A DNA stretch of 64,000 bases from Aquibacillus sediminis (GCF_005870085.1 NZ_SZNM01000006.1:62001-126000), one strand, 5' to 3'. Shown: positions 19,431 through 31,738, counted from the stretch's first letter. Translations and numbers: made by a program. The notes: generated by a model from the sequence alone, not told the origin.

Positions 19431-20420
19431 ATGGTGCGATTCGGATTTATAGGAACGAACTGGATTACGGATTCGTTCATTGATGCGGCACAACAAATAA
19501 ATGAATTTAAAGCAACGGCTGTATATTCGCGGACAGAAGAAAAAGCAAATCAATTTGCTGATAAACGTGGTATCGCAGCTACATACACAAATTTAGAAAC
19601 ATTTGCAAATAGCGAGGAAATAGATGCTGTCTATATCGCTAGTCCTAATGCATTTCATGCGGAGCAAGCGATGCTCTGCATGAAGAGCGGGAAACATGTC
19701 ATTGTAGAAAAAGCAATGGCTTCTAATGCAGCAGAAGTTAAAGAAATGATTCAAACAGCGAAAGAAAACAATGTTTTGCTAATGGAAGCGATAAAAACGA
19801 CACATATGCCTAACTTTGAGGTGATTCGAGCTAACCTAGATAAAATTGGAACGGTGCGACGCTACTTTGCCAGTTACTGTCAATATTCATCTCGATATGA
19901 TGCCTATAAACAAGGGACGGTACTTAATGCGTTTAAACCAGAGTTATCGAACGGCTCATTAATGGATATTGGAATATATTGTATCTTCCCAATGATTAGC
20001 TTATTTGGCAAACCTACCGATCTTAAAGCAAACAGCTATATGCTAGATTCAGGTGTTGATGGTCAAGGGAGTATTTTGTTTGACTATGCGGATCAAGGGA
20101 TAAATGGCATGGTGATGTATTCGAAGATTTCCAATTCCTATGTTGCTTCAGAAATCCAAGGTGAAAAAGGAAGTATCATCATGGATAATATTAGTCAGCC
20201 GCAACACGTGGAAATAAAGTATAATGATGGAACAACGGAAAACTTATCACAAGAACAAAAAGCCAATACGATGTATTATGAAGCAAAACATTTTATCGAG
20301 CTAATTGAGAATAATAGAACAGAGTCAGATGTAAACACGTATAAAAATTCACTCATAACAGCAGAAGTGTTAGAAGAAGCTAGAAAACAGTTTGGATTAG
20401 TTTTCCCAGCAGATCAATGA
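19431..20420 (+). CDS. Gfo/Idh/MocA family oxidoreductase
   Basis: A 329-residue NAD(P)-dependent oxidoreductase. The N-terminal Rossmann fold has FGFIGTNWITDSF. The family Lys is in HVIVEKAMASN (the common EKP is EKA here). The C-terminal domain has GSLMDIGIYCIFPM. Members act on sugars or inositols, but the substrate cannot be read from sequence. The ATG at 19431 follows aaagggg. In B. subtilis yerD (a glutamate-synthase-like gene) holds this place, so the gene is a lineage difference in an otherwise conserved block. Confidence 0.88.
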   Translation: MVRFGFIGTNWITDSFIDAAQQINEFKATAVYSRTEEKANQFADKRGIAATYTNLETFANSEEIDAVYIASPNAFHAEQAMLCMKSGKHVIVEKAMASNAAEVKEMIQTAKENNVLLMEAIKTTHMPNFEVIRANLDKIGTVRRYFASYCQYSSRYDAYKQGTVLNAFKPELSNGSLMDIGIYCIFPMISLFGKPTDLKANSYMLDSGVDGQGSILFDYADQGINGMVMYSKISNSYVASEIQGEKGSIIMDNISQPQHVEIKYNDGTTENLSQEQKANTMYYEAKHFIELIENNRTESDVNTYKNSLITAEVLEEARKQFGLVFPADQ

Positions 20421-20448
20421 TTGTTGAAGACAAGAGGCTGTCCTTTTT

Positions 20449-20487
20449 AGAAGCTACCTTACTAGTTAGGTAGCTTCTTGTTTTTTA
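20449..20487 (+). terminator. Terminator after the oxidoreductase gene
   Basis: Perfect eleven-base arms agaagctacct and aggtagcttct around an eight-base loop, followed by tgtttttt. A standard intrinsic terminator. Confidence 0.88.
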
Positions 20488-20516
20488 TCTCTGCCCCGAA
20501 ATGGAGCGGGATACAA

Positions 20517-20885
20517 CGGATTTACTGTCCGAAACAGAGATGGTTGCGACATTTCGGTACAAAAAACGGATTTACTGTCCCAAACCGAAGCGAGATGCGA
20601 CATTTCGGTACAATAAATGGATTTACTGTCCCGAACCGAAGCGAGATGCGACATTTCGGTACAAAAAAAGGATTTACTGTCCCGAACCGGAGCGAGATGC
20701 GACATTTTGGTACAAAAAACGGATTTACTGTCCCGAACCGAAGCGATTAGCGACATTTTGGTACAATAAATGGATTTACTGTCCCGAACCGGAGCGAGAT
20801 GCGACATTTTGGTACAATAAACGGATTTACTGTCCCGAACCGGATCGATTAGCGGCATTTTGGTACAATAAACAGATTTACTGTG
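20517..20885. repeat. 51-bp tandem array, about seven copies
   Basis: Units begin cggatttactgtcc at 20517, 20567, 20618, 20669, 20720, 20771 and 20822, with a partial at 20873. Each carries cgaaccgaagcgagatgcga then cattt(c/t)ggtaca. The period is 51 bases, a multiple of three, so long frames stay open on both strands (about 160 residues on minus, 139 on plus). Neither has a credible ribosome site or protein-like content, so the array is called non-coding. Confidence 0.9.
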
Positions 20886-21152
20886 CCCCCACAAAACGTT
20901 CCCTTGATTTAAGTTTTTAGTGAATTGGAGTGCGTCTACACTCTTTTTCAATCACCTTTCGTGCTAATCGTCGTATACTTGTAGGCGAAAATGGGACGTT
21001 TTTCTATTAGCCCCCTATTCAATTCACTACCTGGTTTTTGGTATAATACAAAGTTGTATGCTTTAATAGGATAGGCCCGTTTTTAACACGAAAAAATAAA
21101 TGTAAGTATAAACAGGAAAGCTAGAATGTAGCTGGATACAGGAGGACTGTTT
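20886..21152 (+). promoter_or_regulatory. Region before pcrB with extended -10 promoter
   Basis: The sequence tggtataat at 21039-21047 is a TG-extended -10 box for the pcrB-pcrA-ligA-camS run; a weak -35 (ttcaat) lies at 21018-21023. Upstream, tcgtgctaatcgt near 20960 is the reverse complement of part of the 53-bp array unit at 15177-15507. No gene is seen here. Confidence 0.5.
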
Positions 21153-21839
21153 GTGTATAACATGAGTGAGTGGGAACACGTGTTTAAATTAGATCCAAAC
21201 AAAGAAATATCTGACGAAAATTTAGCAAAATTATGTGAGTCAGGGACTGATGCAATTATTGTTGGTGGTACAGATGGTGTTACGTTAGATAATGTACTTG
21301 GTTTGTTAAGCCGTATTAGACGTTTTACTGTTCCGTGTATTCTTGAGATCTCGAATATGGATGCCATTACACCAGGATTTGATTATTATTTTGTTCCATC
21401 TGTTTTAAATAGTAAAGATAAAAAATGGATGATCGATATTCAACATCAAGCCGTTAAAGATTTTGGTCATTTTATTGACTGGGAAGAGATTTTGACTGAA
21501 GGTTATTGTATTATGAATGAAGAAGCGAAAGCCTTTCAACAAACCGATTGTTACATACCTACAAACGAAGATGTGATCGCGTATGCACAAATGTCAGAAC
21601 ATATGTTTCGAATGCCGATTTTTTATTTGGAGTATAGCGGGACATATGGTGACCCTCAGCTCGTACAACAAGTAAACGAGCAATTATCTTCCACATTGTT
21701 TATTTACGGTGGTGGAATTACGACGCCAGAGCAAGCGAAAGAAATGGCAGCACGTGCCGATATTGTTGTTGTTGGTAATGTCATATACGATAATGTCAAA
21801 CAAGCATTAAAAACTGTGCCAGCAGTGAAAGAAAAATAA
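21153..21839 (+). CDS. pcrB: Heptaprenylglyceryl phosphate synthase PcrB
   Basis: TIM-barrel prenyltransferase that attaches heptaprenyl to glycerol-1-phosphate in Bacillales. Motifs: HVFKLDPNKEISDENLAKLC, ESGTDAIIVGGTDGVT, YLEYSGTYGDP and FIYGGGITTPEQA. The GTG at 21153, six bases after ggagga, gives MYNMSEWEHVF, aligning with B. subtilis MYDVTEW; an internal ATG at 21162 is less likely. It is 228 residues and stands just before pcrA as in relatives. Confidence 0.95.
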   Translation: MYNMSEWEHVFKLDPNKEISDENLAKLCESGTDAIIVGGTDGVTLDNVLGLLSRIRRFTVPCILEISNMDAITPGFDYYFVPSVLNSKDKKWMIDIQHQAVKDFGHFIDWEEILTEGYCIMNEEAKAFQQTDCYIPTNEDVIAYAQMSEHMFRMPIFYLEYSGTYGDPQLVQQVNEQLSSTLFIYGGGITTPEQAKEMAARADIVVVGNVIYDNVKQALKTVPAVKEK

Positions 21840-21857
21840 GATAAGGGTGGTGTTCTT

Positions 21858-24086
21858 GTGAGTCAAACGATGGATGACTTACTAAAAGGATTAAATAACA
21901 GGCAGAAAGAAGCTGTTCAACATACAGAAGGTCCATTATTAATCATGGCAGGTGCTGGGAGTGGGAAAACTCGAGTGCTTACCCACCGTATTGCGTATTT
22001 GCTAGGGGAGAAAGAAGTATCCCCTCGTAGTATTCTTGCCATTACATTTACGAACAAGGCTGCTAGAGAAATGAAGGACAGGGTATACCGTTTGGTTGGT
22101 CCAGAGGGGGCAAGTATCTGGGTGTCAACGTTCCACTCGATGTGTGTTCGGATTCTGAGAAGGGATATTGACCGGATTGGATATAGTAGTAATTTTTCCA
22201 TTTTAGATAGTGGCGACCAGCTAACGGTGATCAAAAATATTGTGAAAGAACTCAATATTGATCCGAAGAAATTTGAACCACGAGCTATCCTTGGGGCAAT
22301 TAGTTCTGCTAAGAATGAATTAGTAAGTCCTGAAGAATATAGCCAAAAGGTTGGAAATTTTTACGACCAACAAATTGCAAAAGTATATGAAAAATATCAA
22401 AAAACATTAAGAAAAAATCAATCATTAGATTTTGATGATTTGATCATGCAGACAATCCGATTGTTCGAACGTGTACCGGAAGTATTGGAATATTATCAGC
22501 GTCGTTTTCAATATATTCATGTTGATGAGTACCAAGATACGAACCATGCCCAATATTATTTGGTGAAGTTGTTAGCAAAACGATATGAAAATCTATGTGT
22601 GGTTGGGGATTCCGATCAGTCGATTTATCGCTGGCGTGGGGCTGACATTCAAAATATTTTATCCTTTGAAAAGGATTATCCAAATGCGACGGTTGTTATG
22701 TTGGAACAAAACTATCGTTCAACCAAGTCAATCCTAGATGCAGCTAATACAGTGATCGAAAACAATACAGGACGGAAACCAAAGAAGTTATGGACGGATA
22801 ACACAGAAGGATCAAAAATCAATTATTATCAAGCATCAACTGAACAAGAAGAAGGGTTATTTGTTGCGAATAAAGTGAAAGATTTTATTGCCTCAGGTGA
22901 GTATGAATACAAAGACATTGCGATTCTTTACCGCACAAATGCGCAGTCGCGTTCGATTGAGGAAACATTTGTGAAATCGAATATTCCTTATCAAATCATT
23001 GGTGGTACCAAGTTCTATGATCGGAAAGAAATTAAAGATATGTTGGCTTATTTACGGTTAATCGTCAATCCCGATGATGATTTAAGCTTCGCCCGTGTTG
23101 TTAATGAACCAAAACGTGGGATAGGGAAAACATCTGTCGAAAAATTACAAGCCTATGCTGCTGATCATGATATTTCGTTATTTACCGCTGTCCAAGAAGT
23201 TGATTTTGTAGGTGTCAGTGCTAAAGCAACCAAATCACTTGCTGAATTCGGGGCGTTAATTAAAAATTGGACACAACAACAAGAATTTTTGACAGCTACC
23301 GATATGGTTGATGAGGTGTTGCGACGGACAGGTTATGAAGACATGTTGAAAAATGATCGAAGCATCGAAGCCCAAAGCCGTTTGGAAAACTTAGAGGAAT
23401 TTAAAACCGTTACAAAGCATTTTGAAGAACAAAGTGAAGATAAAACATTGGTCGCATTTTTAACAGACTTAGCATTAATCGCGGATATTGATAAGGTCGA
23501 TGAAGATCCAACTGCGGATGATAATATTACATTAATGACTCTACACTCGGCAAAAGGGCTCGAATTTCCAGTGGTATTCCTCATTGGTTTAGAAGAAAAT
23601 GTATTCCCGCACAGTCGTTCGATTATGGATGAAGAAGAAATGGCTGAAGAACGCCGTTTAGCATATGTTGGGATTACAAGAGCCGAAAAACAATTATTCC
23701 TCACTCATGCTAAGATGCGAACGTTATACGGAAGAACCAATATGAACCCTGTTAGTCGTTTTATTAATGAAATTCCAGATGAGTTAATAGAAGGAATGGA
23801 ACAAGAGAAACCATCGTCATTTGGGTCTTCTATGTCCCAACAAAAAACAAGCCCATTCGCTACAATCCAACAACGTCCGAAGAAAAGAGCAAAACGTACC
23901 ACGACGACTGGTGGCGAGTCAATTGGATGGCAAGCAGGTGACAAAGCAACCCATAAAAAATGGGGACAAGGTACTGTTGTTAGAGTACACGGCGAAGGAG
24001 AAGCAATGGAGTTAGATATTGCATTCCCTGCACCAACCGGCATTAAAAGATTATTGGCTAAATTTGCACCAATAACAAAAGAATAA
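21858..24086 (+). CDS. pcrA: ATP-dependent DNA helicase PcrA
   Basis: UvrD/Rep superfamily 1 helicase, 3'-5', essential in Gram-positives and active in repair and replication-fork upkeep. Walker A is [14 protein letters not shown] near residue 35. Walker B is [13 protein letters not shown]. Further motifs are [22 protein letters not shown] and [14 protein letters not shown]. The C-terminal tail with KKWGQGTVV is the RNA-polymerase-binding Tudor-like part. The GTG at 21858 follows aagggtgg and gives 742 residues; an ATG four codons on is possible. Confidence 0.97.
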   Translation: MSQTMDDLLKGLNNRQKEAVQHTEGPLLIMAGAGSGKTRVLTHRIAYLLGEKEVSPRSILAITFTNKAAREMKDRVYRLVGPEGASIWVSTFHSMCVRILRRDIDRIGYSSNFSILDSGDQLTVIKNIVKELNIDPKKFEPRAILGAISSAKNELVSPEEYSQKVGNFYDQQIAKVYEKYQKTLRKNQSLDFDDLIMQTIRLFERVPEVLEYYQRRFQYIHVDEYQDTNHAQYYLVKLLAKRYENLCVVGDSDQSIYRWRGADIQNILSFEKDYPNATVVMLEQNYRSTKSILDAANTVIENNTGRKPKKLWTDNTEGSKINYYQASTEQEEGLFVANKVKDFIASGEYEYKDIAILYRTNAQSRSIEETFVKSNIPYQIIGGTKFYDRKEIKDMLAYLRLIVNPDDDLSFARVVNEPKRGIGKTSVEKLQAYAADHDISLFTAVQEVDFVGVSAKATKSLAEFGALIKNWTQQQEFLTATDMVDEVLRRTGYEDMLKNDRSIEAQSRLENLEEFKTVTKHFEEQSEDKTLVAFLTDLALIADIDKVDEDPTADDNITLMTLHSAKGLEFPVVFLIGLEENVFPHSRSIMDEEEMAEERRLAYVGITRAEKQLFLTHAKMRTLYGRTNMNPVSRFINEIPDELIEGMEQEKPSSFGSSMSQQKTSPFATIQQRPKKRAKRTTTTGGESIGWQAGDKATHKKWGQGTVVRVHGEGEAMELDIAFPAPTGIKRLLAKFAPITKE

Positions 24087-24090
24087 GTAG

Positions 24091-26118
<2,028 letters not shown>

Positions 26119-26120
26119 CG

Positions 26121-27296
26121 ATGCATGTAAAAAAAATGATGTTTCTATGTGTAGGCTTTGGTATCCTTTTGCTTGTGACCAGTTGTGCCCCTTCTTTTGA
26201 GCAACGGGATGAAGTTGTGGAAGAAAATCAAGATGAAACAAGTGACGAAACAGCGATTATTCCAAGGTACAATATTTCGGATGAAAATTATCGGATGCTA
26301 ATTGATAATAAATTAAGTAAAGCACGTGGAGTGATTGTCAATCAAGTTGCGAATCGTCTAGATATTGATGAGTTTGAAGAAGGACTGCGTCGACACTCCA
26401 AGGAACATTTCTCAACGGATGATTACTATTTTCAGGAAGGCCAATATATAAGCGATGATATTGTTTATGATTGGCTAGAGCGGTATTCGGATGAAGAACA
26501 AAGCTCCTCCAATCCTCTAGGGTTAAATCCTGAAATTGAAGATGAAACAAGTCATGAACAACAACAAGATAATCCCAAATACTTGTCACATGTATTAGAA
26601 CAAAATTATTTGCGGAGAACAGAAGACGATGGAGTTGAACTTGGAGGGGTGTCGATTGGTATTGCAATGAAATCTGTCTATCGTTATCAGGTTGAAGAAT
26701 ACGGTGATTATTTCTTTGAAGATATACCGCAGGATGAAATGCTGTCGGAAGCAAATAAAGTTGCAAAAGAAGTCTTACAAAGAATTCGAGAAGACAGCTC
26801 GTTGTCTGATTTAAGTGATGTGCCAGTAATGATAGCTATATATCGTGAGGAAGACCGAGCATCAATCGTTCCAGGTAACTTCGTGGCGAAAACCTATGTG
26901 CCTGCTGATCGTTCAACCATTGATAATTGGGAATCTGTTAATGAGGAATACATTCTATTTCCTTCTTCAACAGCAAGACAAAAGTATCCAGATATTTCTA
27001 CCAATCTTAGTGACTTTGAATCAGATGTTGCAGATTATTTTCCGAATTACGTTAGTGTGATCGGAAAAGGATTTTATATTAACGAACAATTACAAAAGTT
27101 AAGCATTGAAATACCGATTTCCTTTAATGGGAAAGCAGAAGTCATTGGTTTCACCCAATATGTATATGGATTGGTAACAGAAGGATTTCAAAACTATTAT
27201 GATCTAGAAATTAATATTACCTCCAGTGGTGATCAAGAAAGTTTAATCTCACGCAAAGCTGGTGAAGAAGAACCGTTTGTTCATGTTTACAATTAA
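26121..27296 (+). CDS. camS: CamS family sex-pheromone-type lipoprotein
   Basis: Lipoprotein of 391 residues with a signal ending VTSC (lipobox), followed by an acidic linker and the CamS domain (YNISDENYRMLIDN, GVSIGIAMKSVYRYQ, FFEDIPQDEM). It matches YerH of B. subtilis by position after ligA. In enterococci and staphylococci fragments of the signal peptide of this family act as mating pheromones; here that is not shown. Its role in bacilli is unknown. The start lies two bases after the ligA stop. Confidence 0.9.
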   Translation: MHVKKMMFLCVGFGILLLVTSCAPSFEQRDEVVEENQDETSDETAIIPRYNISDENYRMLIDNKLSKARGVIVNQVANRLDIDEFEEGLRRHSKEHFSTDDYYFQEGQYISDDIVYDWLERYSDEEQSSSNPLGLNPEIEDETSHEQQQDNPKYLSHVLEQNYLRRTEDDGVELGGVSIGIAMKSVYRYQVEEYGDYFFEDIPQDEMLSEANKVAKEVLQRIREDSSLSDLSDVPVMIAIYREEDRASIVPGNFVAKTYVPADRSTIDNWESVNEEYILFPSSTARQKYPDISTNLSDFESDVADYFPNYVSVIGKGFYINEQLQKLSIEIPISFNGKAEVIGFTQYVYGLVTEGFQNYYDLEINITSSGDQESLISRKAGEEEPFVHVYN

Positions 27297-27807
27297 TTGA
27301 GATAGGATTTTGGCGAGTTACTGATTGCAGGTGAGGGTTGCTGCGGACATTGAGTGCGCTATTTTACATTTTCGGCTCGACTTCGAGAGTGAGCGGACTT
27401 TGAATACCTTATTTGAGCAGATTTATAGAAAATCTGCTCATTTTCTTGCGAATAGAGGAATAGATGTCCGCAAATGGGCAAAAAAGCCTCTTTTTGTTGT
27501 AAATAGAGGAACAAATGTCCGTCAGCCTGTTCCCCAAATCGGCTACGCTACCCAAACTTACAACTACCCGAACTTAATTTTATTATTTTTAATGAATACT
27601 TATCGACTTTTTCCAATATATGAGTTATGAAAACGATGTCATGTGTATAAATATGCATGGGTGGACAATTATTGGAATAAAGTTAATGTTCTGATATATT
27701 TAATATGTTATAGTCGTTTATAGTTTGTTTGTAATTTCTTAAATGCTTCAAATTGGAGCTTTTGTATAGGGGATGCATACAAGTGTATAAACAAGGAGGG
27801 AGTGTGT
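27297..27807. repeat. Repeat-rich gap after camS with hairpin
   Basis: Two motifs recur: gaggaatagatgtccgc near 27454 and gaggaacaaatgtccgtc near 27507; similar text (ggaactaaatgtctgtc) is at 58137-58153. A perfect eleven-base hairpin, tgagcagattt at 27414-27424 with aaatctgctca at 27430-27440, followed by ttttc, may terminate camS transcripts. The 101-codon frame over this stretch has no ribosome site. The last 30 bases hold the aaggaggg site of the next gene. Confidence 0.55.
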
Positions 27808-27906
27808 ATGTTGACAGGGGCGACTTTATTTTGGTTATTTGTCCCAATGCCACTAATCGTTATTTTATCATTCATTACGTTATTTACTGAGGGGAGAGAA
27901 AAGTAG
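27808..27906 (+). CDS. Small membrane peptide upstream of the proline symporter
   Basis: A 32-residue protein: the ATG at 27808 is preceded by aaggaggg at 27793-27800. The sequence begins MLTGATLFWLFVPMPLIVIL and ends FTEGREK: one hydrophobic helix followed by a charged tail. The stop is three bases before the putP ATG, and the putP ribosome site lies inside this gene, so both are translated together. Small single-helix accessory proteins are known beside solute:sodium and neurotransmitter:sodium symporters, and this fits that pattern. It is short but convincing by ribosome site, hydrophobicity and spacing. Confidence 0.75.
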   Translation: MLTGATLFWLFVPMPLIVILSFITLFTEGREK

Positions 27907-27909
27907 TAC

Positions 27910-29436
27910 ATGGGTACAGCAACATTAGTAACATTTATTGTTTATTTGATAGGTATGCTTCTTATTGGGGTGATATCTTATCGGCTAACGAATAATTTAT
28001 CAGACTATGTACTTGGTGGGCGACGATTAGGTCCTGGTGTGGCCGCGTTAAGTGCTGGTGCCTCTGATATGAGTAGTTGGTTGCTCTTAGGTTTACCAGG
28101 TGCCATTTATGCTTCTGGTTTAGCTGAAGCTTGGATGGCAATCGGATTATCTGTTGGTGCGTATTTAAACTGGCAGTTTGTCGCTAGAAGGTTAAGAAAT
28201 TATACAGAGGTATCGAATAACTCCATTACAATCCCGGATTTTTTAGAAAATCGTTTCCGCGATTCATCTCACTTATTACGAGTGATCTCTGCACTAGTTA
28301 TATTATTATTCTTCACTTTTTATACTTCATCAGGTATGGTTGGTGGCGCGTTATTGTTTGAGGCGTCATTTGGATTATCTTACAATCAAGCTTTATGGAT
28401 AGGTGCCATTGTGATTATCTCTTATACGTTCCTTGGTGGATTTTTGGCAGTAAGTTGGACGGACTTTATTCAAGGGATTTTAATGTTTGTCGCATTAATC
28501 GTTGTTCCAATACGAGCTATTTCCATTATTGGTGGTTGGGGTGCTACCATGGAAGCAGTAGAGACCATTTCGCCTAACCATTTAAATATGGTAACTGGTG
28601 TTGGTACGATAGCAATTGTTTCCTCACTCGCATGGGGACTTGGCTATTTTGGTCAGCCACATATTATTACACGGTTTATGGCATTGCGTTCAGCGAAAGA
28701 TGTGCCAAAAGCTAAGTTCATTGGTACAACCTGGATGGTGTTTGGTTTATATGGTGCCATTTTCACTGGTATCGTGGGGCTAGCTTTTATTAGCAGCCAA
28801 GATGTTAGCCAACTTTCAAGCTATGGGATTGAAGTGGTGACCAATGAAGCCGGAATTCAAGTGTTGGATAATTCTGAGAAAATTTTCATTGCATTATCAC
28901 AACTGTTATTTGATCCAGTTATTGCTGGTGTTTTATTAGCAGCGATTTTGTCTGCCATCATGAGTACAATTGACTCCCAATTACTTGTTTCTTCTTCTGC
29001 CGTTGCAGAAGATTTCTATAAAGCTATTATCCGAAAGAATGCAACAGAAACGGAATTAGTTTGGGTTGGCCGTGGCGCGGTTATTGTGATTGCATTAGTT
29101 GCCGTGTTCATTGCTACAGACCCTGATAGTTCTGTGTTAGAACTTGTAAGTTATGCGTGGGCAGGTTTTGGTGGTGCTTTTGGTCCAATTATTCTCCTGT
29201 CACTATTCTGGAAGGGCCTTACACGAAATGGGGCGCTATTAGGTATCATTGTTGGTGCGGTTACGGTAGTTGTTTGGGCGGAAGTATTAACCGCTAAAAT
29301 GGCACCAATCTTTGGACTTTATGAAATCGTACCTGCTTTTGTGTTAAATCTTATTGTGGCGGTTATCGTTAGTTTAATTGATAAAAAGCCATCAGCAGAA
29401 ATTCAAGCAGAGTTTGAAGCTGCAGCGAAAAAATAA
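27910..29436 (+). CDS. putP: Sodium/proline symporter PutP/OpuE
   Basis: Solute:sodium symporter of 508 residues with about 13 membrane helices. It contains DYVLGGRRLGPGVAALSAGA and SDMSSWLLLGLPGAIYASGL, typical of PutP, and SAIMSTIDSQLLVSSSAVAED later. In B. subtilis the gene at this place is opuE, used for proline uptake as osmoprotectant; whether this copy serves osmoadaptation or nutrition is open. It directly follows a 32-residue membrane peptide gene and ends in a terminator. Confidence 0.9.
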   Translation: MGTATLVTFIVYLIGMLLIGVISYRLTNNLSDYVLGGRRLGPGVAALSAGASDMSSWLLLGLPGAIYASGLAEAWMAIGLSVGAYLNWQFVARRLRNYTEVSNNSITIPDFLENRFRDSSHLLRVISALVILLFFTFYTSSGMVGGALLFEASFGLSYNQALWIGAIVIISYTFLGGFLAVSWTDFIQGILMFVALIVVPIRAISIIGGWGATMEAVETISPNHLNMVTGVGTIAIVSSLAWGLGYFGQPHIITRFMALRSAKDVPKAKFIGTTWMVFGLYGAIFTGIVGLAFISSQDVSQLSSYGIEVVTNEAGIQVLDNSEKIFIALSQLLFDPVIAGVLLAAILSAIMSTIDSQLLVSSSAVAEDFYKAIIRKNATETELVWVGRGAVIVIALVAVFIATDPDSSVLELVSYAWAGFGGAFGPIILLSLFWKGLTRNGALLGIIVGAVTVVVWAEVLTAKMAPIFGLYEIVPAFVLNLIVAVIVSLIDKKPSAEIQAEFEAAAKK

Positions 29437-29452
29437 TAGACAATATGATGGA

Positions 29453-29489
29453 GAGTGCAAATCGCATCGCGGTTTGTGCTCTTTTTTTT
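29453..29489 (+). terminator. Terminator after putP
   Basis: Hairpin with arms gagtgcaaatcgc and gcggtttgtgctc (some G-U pairs) and a three-base loop, followed by eight T. Confidence 0.85.
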
Positions 29490-29497
29490 GCGGATTA

Positions 29498-29791
29498 GAT
29501 ACGCGTAAGTCCGAGCAGGATACGCGCAAGTCCGAGAGAGATACGCGCAAGTCCGAGCGAGAAACGCGCAAATCCGAGCCGGATACGCGCAAGTTTGAGC
29601 AGGATGCGCGCAAGTCCGATCGAGATACGCGCAAGTTCGAGCGGGATGCGCGCAAGTCCGATCGAGATACGCGCAAGTCCGAGAGAGATACGCGCAAGTC
29701 CGAGCAGGATACGCGCAAGTTCGAGTGAGTTACGCGCAAGTCCGAGCCGGATACGCGCAAGTCCGAGCGAGAAACGCGCAAATCCAAACAC
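29498..29791. repeat. 21-bp tandem array, fourteen units
   Basis: Fourteen units of 21 bases with the pattern gatacgcgcaagtccgag plus three variable bases. The array is much richer in G and C than its surroundings. As 21 is a multiple of three, frames stay open on both strands: plus reads RKSERDT over and over, minus RVSRSDL. No ribosome site or sensible start exists, so it is treated as non-coding. It follows the putP terminator by nine bases. Confidence 0.9.
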
Positions 29792-29859
29792 GGTGCTTAT
29801 TATGAAATACGCAAAGTTGGACATACTGATAAAATATGTTCAATGAAAGTAGGTACAAG

Positions 29860-29889
29860 TTGCCAATGTTCCCTATTTTTTGCTATTAT
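29860..29889 (+). promoter_or_regulatory. Promoter for gatCAB
   Basis: A -35 like TTGCCA at 29860-29865 and a -10 TATTAT at 29884-29889, spaced 18 bases, lie 75 bases before gatC and after the tandem array. Confidence 0.5.
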
Positions 29890-29964
29890 CATAAGTATTG
29901 TAGTTATTTAATAATGAGCGATACGTTCATAAAGATACGGTAAAATTATTTGGAGGTGAAGGAT

Positions 29965-30255
29965 ATGGCTGAAATATCAAAAGAACAAGTAAAACACGTG
30001 GCACATCTTGCGCGTTTAGCGTTATCAGAAGATGAAGTAGAGAAAATGACCAAACAGCTTGGGGATATTATAGATTACGCAGAACTTCTGAACGAATTAG
30101 ACACAGACAATGTGGAACCAACCACACACACACTAGATTTGAAAAATGTGATGCGTAAAGATGAACCAAGAAAATGGATTAACAAAGAAGACGCACTGAA
30201 GAATGCTCCAGATCAACAAGCTGGTCAATTCCGCGTGCCGTCCATATTGGAATAG
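29965..30255 (+). CDS. gatC: Asp/Glu-tRNA amidotransferase subunit GatC
   Basis: Small subunit (96 residues) of the GatCAB complex that amidates Glu-tRNA(Gln) and Asp-tRNA(Asn); it stabilises GatA. Segments [20 protein letters not shown] and [16 protein letters not shown] are conserved. The ATG at 29965 follows tggaggtgaagg; the in-frame TTG at 29950 overlaps that ribosome site region and is rejected. First gene of gatC-gatA-gatB. Confidence 0.96.
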   Translation: MAEISKEQVKHVAHLARLALSEDEVEKMTKQLGDIIDYAELLNELDTDNVEPTTHTLDLKNVMRKDEPRKWINKEDALKNAPDQQAGQFRVPSILE

Positions 30256-30268
30256 GGAGGGAAAATGT

Positions 30269-31738
30269 ATGTCACTGTTTGATTACACATTAAAAGAGTT
30301 ACAAGAGAAATTACATAATAAAGAGATTACAGTTTCTGACTTAGTGTCCGATTCCTATACACGTATTAGGGATGTCGATGATCAAGTGAAAGCATTTTTA
30401 ACATTAGATGAAGAAAATGCAATGGAAAAAGCAAAACAGTTAGATGAACAACTTGGAGCTGATGCGTCAATTCTTTATGGTGTGCCATTAGGAGTAAAAG
30501 ACAATATTGTTACAAAAGGGTTAAGAACGACTTGTGCAAGTCAATTCCTAGATAACTTTAATGATCCACTTTATGATGCGACCGTTGTGCAAAAGCTTGA
30601 TGAACAAAATACCGTCACCATTGGTAAATTAAACATGGACGAATTTGCAATGGGTTCCTCCAATGAGAATTCAAGCTATCAAAAGACTCGTAATCCATGG
30701 AATACTGATTATGTACCAGGTGGTTCTAGTGGTGGCTCTGCTGCAGCAGTAGCAGCTCGTGAAGTGTTCTTCTCATTAGGTTCAGATACAGGTGGTTCCA
30801 TTCGTCAACCGGCAGCATTTTGTGGCGTTGTTGGCTTGAAGCCTACTTACGGTCTTGTATCCCGTTTTGGACTTGTTGCATTTGCATCTTCACTGGATCA
30901 AATTGGACCAATTACGAGAACTGTAGAAGATAATGCACATCTCCTGCAAGCCATTGTCGGACATGATCAAATGGATGCAACTTCTGCAGACATAGAGATT
31001 CCGAATTATAGTGAAGCATTACATCAAGATGTGAAAGGCTTGAAAATTGCGGTGCCTTCTGAATATTTACAAGAAGGTGTTAACCAAGAAGTACGTGAGT
31101 CAGTCCTAAATGCATTAAAAGTATATGAAGACATGGGCGCTACATGGGAAGAAGTATCACTGCCACATTCGAAATATGCTGTTGCGGCTTATTATTTACT
31201 ATCTTCATCAGAGGCTTCTGCTAACCTAGCACGTTTTGATGGTGTGCGTTATGGAGTACGCTCTGAAAATGCAAACAACATGCTAGACATGTTCAAAATG
31301 TCTCGTAGTGAAGGTTTTGGTGATGAAGTAAAACGTCGTATTATGCTAGGTACGTTTGCACTATCTTCTGGTTACTATGATGCTTATTATAAAAAAGCAC
31401 AAAAAGTACGTACATTAATTAAAAATGACTTTGACAAAGTGTTTGAAGACTATGACATTATTATTGGCCCAACAACACCAACACCAGCATTTAAAATTGG
31501 TGAAAAAATTGATGATCCACTAACAATGTATGCCAATGATATTTTAACAATTCCAGTAAACTTAGCGGGGGTTCCTGGTATGAGTATCCCTTGTGGGTTC
31601 TCAAGTGAAGGTTTACCAATCGGTTTACAATTGATCGGAAAACACTTTGATGAACAAACGATCTTTAAAGCAGCACATGCGTTTGAAAAAGCGACAGATC
31701 ATCATAAGAAAAGACCTGCATTAGGGGGTGACCAGTAA
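30269..31738 (+). CDS. gatA: Asp/Glu-tRNA amidotransferase subunit GatA
   Basis: Amidase subunit that hydrolyses glutamine and feeds ammonia to GatB. The amidase signature [13 protein letters not shown] and the serine-rich [16 protein letters not shown] contain the Ser-cisSer-Lys catalytic set; the Lys is in GVKDNI. The ATG at 30269 after gggaggg gives [11 protein letters not shown] as in B. subtilis, 489 residues; the longer frame from 30203 lies in gatC and is not used. The stop shares one base with the gatB start. Confidence 0.96.
   Translation: MSLFDYTLKELQEKLHNKEITVSDLVSDSYTRIRDVDDQVKAFLTLDEENAMEKAKQLDEQLGADASILYGVPLGVKDNIVTKGLRTTCASQFLDNFNDPLYDATVVQKLDEQNTVTIGKLNMDEFAMGSSNENSSYQKTRNPWNTDYVPGGSSGGSAAAVAAREVFFSLGSDTGGSIRQPAAFCGVVGLKPTYGLVSRFGLVAFASSLDQIGPITRTVEDNAHLLQAIVGHDQMDATSADIEIPNYSEALHQDVKGLKIAVPSEYLQEGVNQEVRESVLNALKVYEDMGATWEEVSLPHSKYAVAAYYLLSSSEASANLARFDGVRYGVRSENANNMLDMFKMSRSEGFGDEVKRRIMLGTFALSSGYYDAYYKKAQKVRTLIKNDFDKVFEDYDIIIGPTTPTPAFKIGEKIDDPLTMYANDILTIPVNLAGVPGMSIPCGFSSEGLPIGLQLIGKHFDEQTIFKAAHAFEKATDHHKKRPALGGDQ

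Noticed and set aside
20466-20951. Long repetitive frames on both strands (161 residues minus, 139 plus)
   Set aside because: They exist only because the tandem period is 51 bases; no ribosome site, and the same repeats give equally long frames on the other strand.
27325-27630. 101-residue plus-strand frame after camS
   Set aside because: Covers repeat motifs and a hairpin, lacks a ribosome site, and looks like translated intergenic DNA.
29378-29824. Frames with RKSERDT or RVSRSDL repeats
   Set aside because: Product of a 21-bp tandem repeat that stays open in several frames; no credible start.
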